A stretch of 7,643 nt of DNA from Alphaproteobacteria bacterium (GTDB lineage: Bacteria; Pseudomonadota; Alphaproteobacteria; Rs-D84), in the NCBI GenBank assembly GCA_017425725.1, contig JAFOXU010000175.1, forward strand, positions 1 through 7,643, given 5' to 3'. Positions 5,460-7,643 of this stretch are shown here, one piece after another. The notes beneath the pieces were generated by a model. The model saw nothing but the letters and a program-made list of their open reading frames with translations, searched no databases and was not told where the DNA came from. The translations under genes were made by a program, and so were the position numbers. The stretch's first letter is position 1; each line of letters starts with the position of its first letter.

Positions 5460-5675
5460 CTATTTATTTTCGCCCATGTGTTTGGCAGATTGTAATGCGT
5501 GATGCAGCGCTTGTTTGGCAATTTGACGTATTTTTTGGGCAAATGGGCGCATGTTCATAGTATCTGCAACGGTGTTACCAAAAAGATTTGCAATGTATTC
5601 GATTTGTGTTGGGGCGATAATATAAACGTCGCTGGTTATTGATTCTGGATTCAGTTTTTGTACCTGGTCATGCAT
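5460..5675 (-). CDS. Small protein of unknown family, 71 aa
   Basis: I do not recognise this protein. It begins at the ATG ending at 5675, preceded by AGGGGGA with 7 nt spacing, a good ribosome site that supports translation. The first 40 residues include a hydrophobic strand DVYIIA (16-21) followed by a probable helix QIEYIANLFGNTVADTM (24-40). Residues 44-66 (PFAQKIRQIAKQALHHALQSAKH) form a basic, probably amphipathic helix rich in Ala, Lys and His. There is no signal peptide, membrane segment or Cys/His metal cluster. It lies between the glycosyltransferase-like gene (50 bp downstream, same strand) and the divergent secA, and has its own candidate promoter. A small regulatory or adaptor protein is conceivable but not shown. 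It could also be a spurious frame, though the ribosome site, promoter and codon use (many CGT-, GCG- and AAT-type codons like its neighbours) argue against that. Confidence 0.6.
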   Translation of the reverse strand: MHDQVQKLNPESITSDVYIIAPTQIEYIANLFGNTVADTMNMRPFAQKIRQIAKQALHHALQSAKHMGENK

Positions 5676-5737
5676 GATTATATCCCCCTGTGTTAAATAT
5701 TTTTTTAATTTAGTACTTGTTTAATTCATTTATTGTT

Positions 5738-5765
5738 ATTATATCATAAAGTATCTTGACCGCAA
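5738..5765 (-). promoter_or_regulatory. Candidate extended -10 promoter for the 71-aa gene and glycosyltransferase-like gene
   Basis: On the - strand a perfect TATAAT (5738-5743) is preceded by TGA, making an extended -10 (TGnTATAAT). The -35 is weak (TTGCGG, 5760-5765, 16-bp spacer), as is common for extended -10 promoters. Initiation near 5731 would give a leader of about 55 nt. Confidence 0.5.
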
Positions 5766-5784
5766 GGCTCAAAATTGCTATATA
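5756..5784 (+). promoter_or_regulatory. secA: Candidate sigma70-type promoter of secA
   Basis: TTGACC (5756-5761, five of six) and TATATA (5779-5784) are separated by the optimal 17 bp. Initiation near 5791 leaves a leader of only about 23 nt, which contains AAGGAAAG (5802-5809) ahead of the secA ATG. The short leader leaves no room for a SecM-type arrest peptide of the gammaproteobacterial kind. Confidence 0.65.
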
Positions 5785-5813
5785 TCTCGTGATAATATAT
5801 TAAGGAAAGAAAG

Positions 5814-7643
5814 ATGGTAAAAAATATTATTGGGAAATTATTGGGGTCTGCAAATGACCGATTGGTAAAAAGTTATGACAAAACTGTGTCTTTAATCAAT
5901 GATTTAGAGCCAAAGTATCATGCAATGTCTGATGAACAGTTGCGTGAACAAACTGCGTTGTTGCGTGCAAGATTGGCCGCTGGGGATAAAGAAAAAGATA
6001 TTCTGCCTGATGCATTCGCATTGGTGCGTGAGGCGTCTGTTCGTACAATCGGTCTGCGTCATTTTAATGTTCAGATGATTGGTGGTATGGTTTTGACCAA
6101 TGGACAGATTGCAGAAATGAAAACAGGTGAAGGTAAAACACTGGTTGCAACATTGGCAATGTATTTAAAGGCGTTGCATGGCAAAGGTGCGCATTTGATT
6201 ACTGTTAATGACTATTTGGCATCTCGTGATGCGGAATGGATGGGCGAAGTTTATAAATTCTTGGGGCTGTCTGTGGGAATTATTCAACACGATATGACAG
6301 ACGAAGAAAGAAGAGAAGCCTATGCATGTGATATTACATATGTGACAAATTCAGAATTGGGCTTTGATTATCTGCGTGATAATATGAAATTTACAAAAAA
6401 ACAGCAGGTTTTACGTCCTTTCTTCTATGCAATCGTTGACGAAGTTGACAGTATTTTAATTGACGAAGCACGTACACCGTTAATTATATCGGGCCCCGCA
6501 GAAGATACGAGCGAGTTATATGCCAAGGTTGATGCAGTTGTTGCGCAACTGACAGAATCAGACTTTAAAAAAGATGAAAAAGACAGACATGTAACATTAA
6601 CAGAATCTGGGGTTGATAATGCAACACGCTTGTTAAAAGAGGCAGATTTGTTGATTGGTGACAATTTGTATGCTGCAGAAAATGCTGCGTTGGTTATGCA
6701 TATTCAGCAGTCTTTATTGGCGCACCACTTGTTCCAGAAAAATGTAAATTATGTTGTCAGAAATGGTGAAATATTAATCGTTGATGAATTTACAGGTCGT
6801 GTGATGTCAGGGCGTCGATTTGGCAAAGGATTACATCAGGCGATTGAAGCCAAAGAACACGTGCAGGTTCAACCAGAAAATCAAACTGTGTCCAGTATTT
6901 CTTATCAGAACTTGTTCCGCCTGTATCCAACATTGTCTGGTATGACGGGTACCGCAATGACCGAGGCCGCAGAATTTGAAGAAATATATAAGTTGCGTGT
7001 GGTTTCTATTCCAACAAATCGCCCTGTGGCACGTAACGATCATCATGACGAAATCTATTTGAATAAAGATGAAAAGTATGATGCGATATTAAAACAGATT
7101 GCAGATTGCGTTGAACGTAAACAGCCTGTGTTGGTTGGTACTGTATCAATTGAAAAATCTGAAGAACTGGCGGCAATTGTTCGTAAGAAATTAAATATAA
7201 ATCCTGCTGTATTAAATGCAAAACATCATGAATCTGAAGCAAAAATTGTTGCACAGGCTGGTGCGCCAGGTGCTGTTACAATCGCAACAAACATGGCGGG
7301 TCGTGGTACAGATATTAAATTAGGTGGTAATGCAGAAGCGTTAATTGCAGAATTAGATTCGCAGGCACCAGAATACGAAGACAAGAAAAAGGAAATATAC
7401 GCCACAATCGAGGCAAACAAAAAACAAGTTTTGGATGCTGGTGGTTTATATGTTATTGGTACAGAACGTCATGAATCACGTCGTATTGATAATCAGTTGC
7501 GTGGTCGTTCTGGTCGTCAGGGTGACCCAGGTGATTCAAAGTTCTTTTTGGCATTGGATGACGATTTGATGCGTATATTTGGTGCGTCTCGCCTGCAGGG
7601 AATGCTGACGACGTTGGGATTAAAAACAGGTGAAGCAATTACA
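5814..7643 (+). CDS. secA: Preprotein translocase ATPase SecA, 3' end beyond window
   Basis: SecA is the motor ATPase that pushes unfolded secretory proteins through SecYEG. The frame is open from the ATG at 5814 (AGGA 7 nt upstream) to the window edge, giving 610 residues of an expected roughly 850-900. NBD1 carries Walker A MKTGEGKT with K108 and Walker B VDEVDS with D209, the same numbers as in E. coli SecA, plus IDEARTPLIISGPAE. The preprotein cross-linking domain covers about 220-370 and includes VDEFTGRVMSGRRF (323-336). SGMTGTA (375-381) opens NBD2, which has VLVGTVSIEKSEEL, NMAGRGTDIKLGGN (493-506), GTERHESRRIDNQLRGRSGRQGD (about 548-570) and then the start of the helical scaffold region. 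The scaffold remainder, wing domain and C-terminal zinc-binding tail lie outside. No frameshift is seen. It is transcribed divergently from the 71-aa gene. Confidence 0.98.
   Translation, partial: MVKNIIGKLLGSANDRLVKSYDKTVSLINDLEPKYHAMSDEQLREQTALLRARLAAGDKEKDILPDAFALVREASVRTIGLRHFNVQMIGGMVLTNGQIAEMKTGEGKTLVATLAMYLKALHGKGAHLITVNDYLASRDAEWMGEVYKFLGLSVGIIQHDMTDEERREAYACDITYVTNSELGFDYLRDNMKFTKKQQVLRPFFYAIVDEVDSILIDEARTPLIISGPAEDTSELYAKVDAVVAQLTESDFKKDEKDRHVTLTESGVDNATRLLKEADLLIGDNLYAAENAALVMHIQQSLLAHHLFQKNVNYVVRNGEILIVDEFTGRVMSGRRFGKGLHQAIEAKEHVQVQPENQTVSSISYQNLFRLYPTLSGMTGTAMTEAAEFEEIYKLRVVSIPTNRPVARNDHHDEIYLNKDEKYDAILKQIADCVERKQPVLVGTVSIEKSEELAAIVRKKLNINPAVLNAKHHESEAKIVAQAGAPGAVTIATNMAGRGTDIKLGGNAEALIAELDSQAPEYEDKKKEIYATIEANKKQVLDAGGLYVIGTERHESRRIDNQLRGRSGRQGDPGDSKFFLALDDDLMRIFGASRLQGMLTTLGLKTGEAIT

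Larger units (their letters stand above)
5676..5813. promoter_or_regulatory. Divergent intergenic region between the 71-aa gene and secA
   Basis: This 138-bp, very AT-rich gap separates a leftward and a rightward gene. The two best promoter matches lie back to back within 5738-5784, with their -35 boxes overlapping at 5756-5765, so the polymerases would compete for the site. I see no hairpin terminator and no SecM-like reading frame ahead of secA. The remaining AT-rich part (about 5690-5735) would be the leader of the 71-aa gene. Confidence 0.55.

Noticed and set aside
5677..5682. TATAAT on the - strand just before the 71-aa start
   Set aside because: It ends one or two bases from the start codon and downstream of a good ribosome site, so it cannot serve as the promoter of that gene except for a leaderless transcript; chance in AT-rich DNA.
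1..7643. CRISPR array, insertion sequence, tRNA or prophage attachment site
   Set aside because: No regularly spaced repeats, transposase frames, terminal inverted repeats or tRNA cloverleaf were seen.

Overview
The window looks like an AT-rich, densely packed alphaproteobacterial chromosome segment. The main support is the gene order ruvB, (HD gene), ybgC, tolQ, tolR, tolA, because the ruv genes commonly sit directly before the ybgC-tol-pal cluster in Alphaproteobacteria. The small TolQ, short TolA and short RNase P RNA suggest a streamlined lineage, possibly host-associated or gut-dwelling. That placement is inference, and I cannot name a genus.

Layout, + strand left block (1-4096): the 3' part of an alpha/beta-hydrolase gene whose catalytic triad appears lost; ruvB (Holliday-junction branch migration motor); a YfbR-like HD-domain nucleotidase overlapping ruvB by 4 bp; ybgC (acyl-CoA thioesterase of the Tol cluster); tolQ; tolR; tolA. 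Gaps are a few bases or overlaps throughout, so the block reads as one operon. A possible internal promoter near the end of ybgC could drive tolQRA separately. TolQ and TolR form the proton-driven inner-membrane motor and TolA is its periplasmic arm, acting in outer-membrane constriction at division. TolQ lacks most of its usual cytoplasmic loop. tolB and pal do not follow tolA. A bidirectional terminator ends the block.

Middle (4128-4442, - strand): rnpB, the RNA subunit of RNase P, convergent with tolA. The catalytic core is well conserved. The specificity domain (P12-P14 region) is sharply reduced, and the P15 loop has no GGU motif for the tRNA CCA end.

Right part: on the - strand, a 71-aa protein of unknown family and then an HtrL/WlaTC-like putative glycosyltransferase, probably co-transcribed. 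A 138-bp gap with back-to-back candidate promoters separates them from secA on the + strand. secA is intact over its first 610 codons and runs off the right edge.

No mobile element, CRISPR array, tRNA or attachment site is visible. The most unusual observations are the minimal TolQ, the shortened RNase P RNA, the probable pseudo-hydrolase before ruvB, and the unassigned 71-aa protein.
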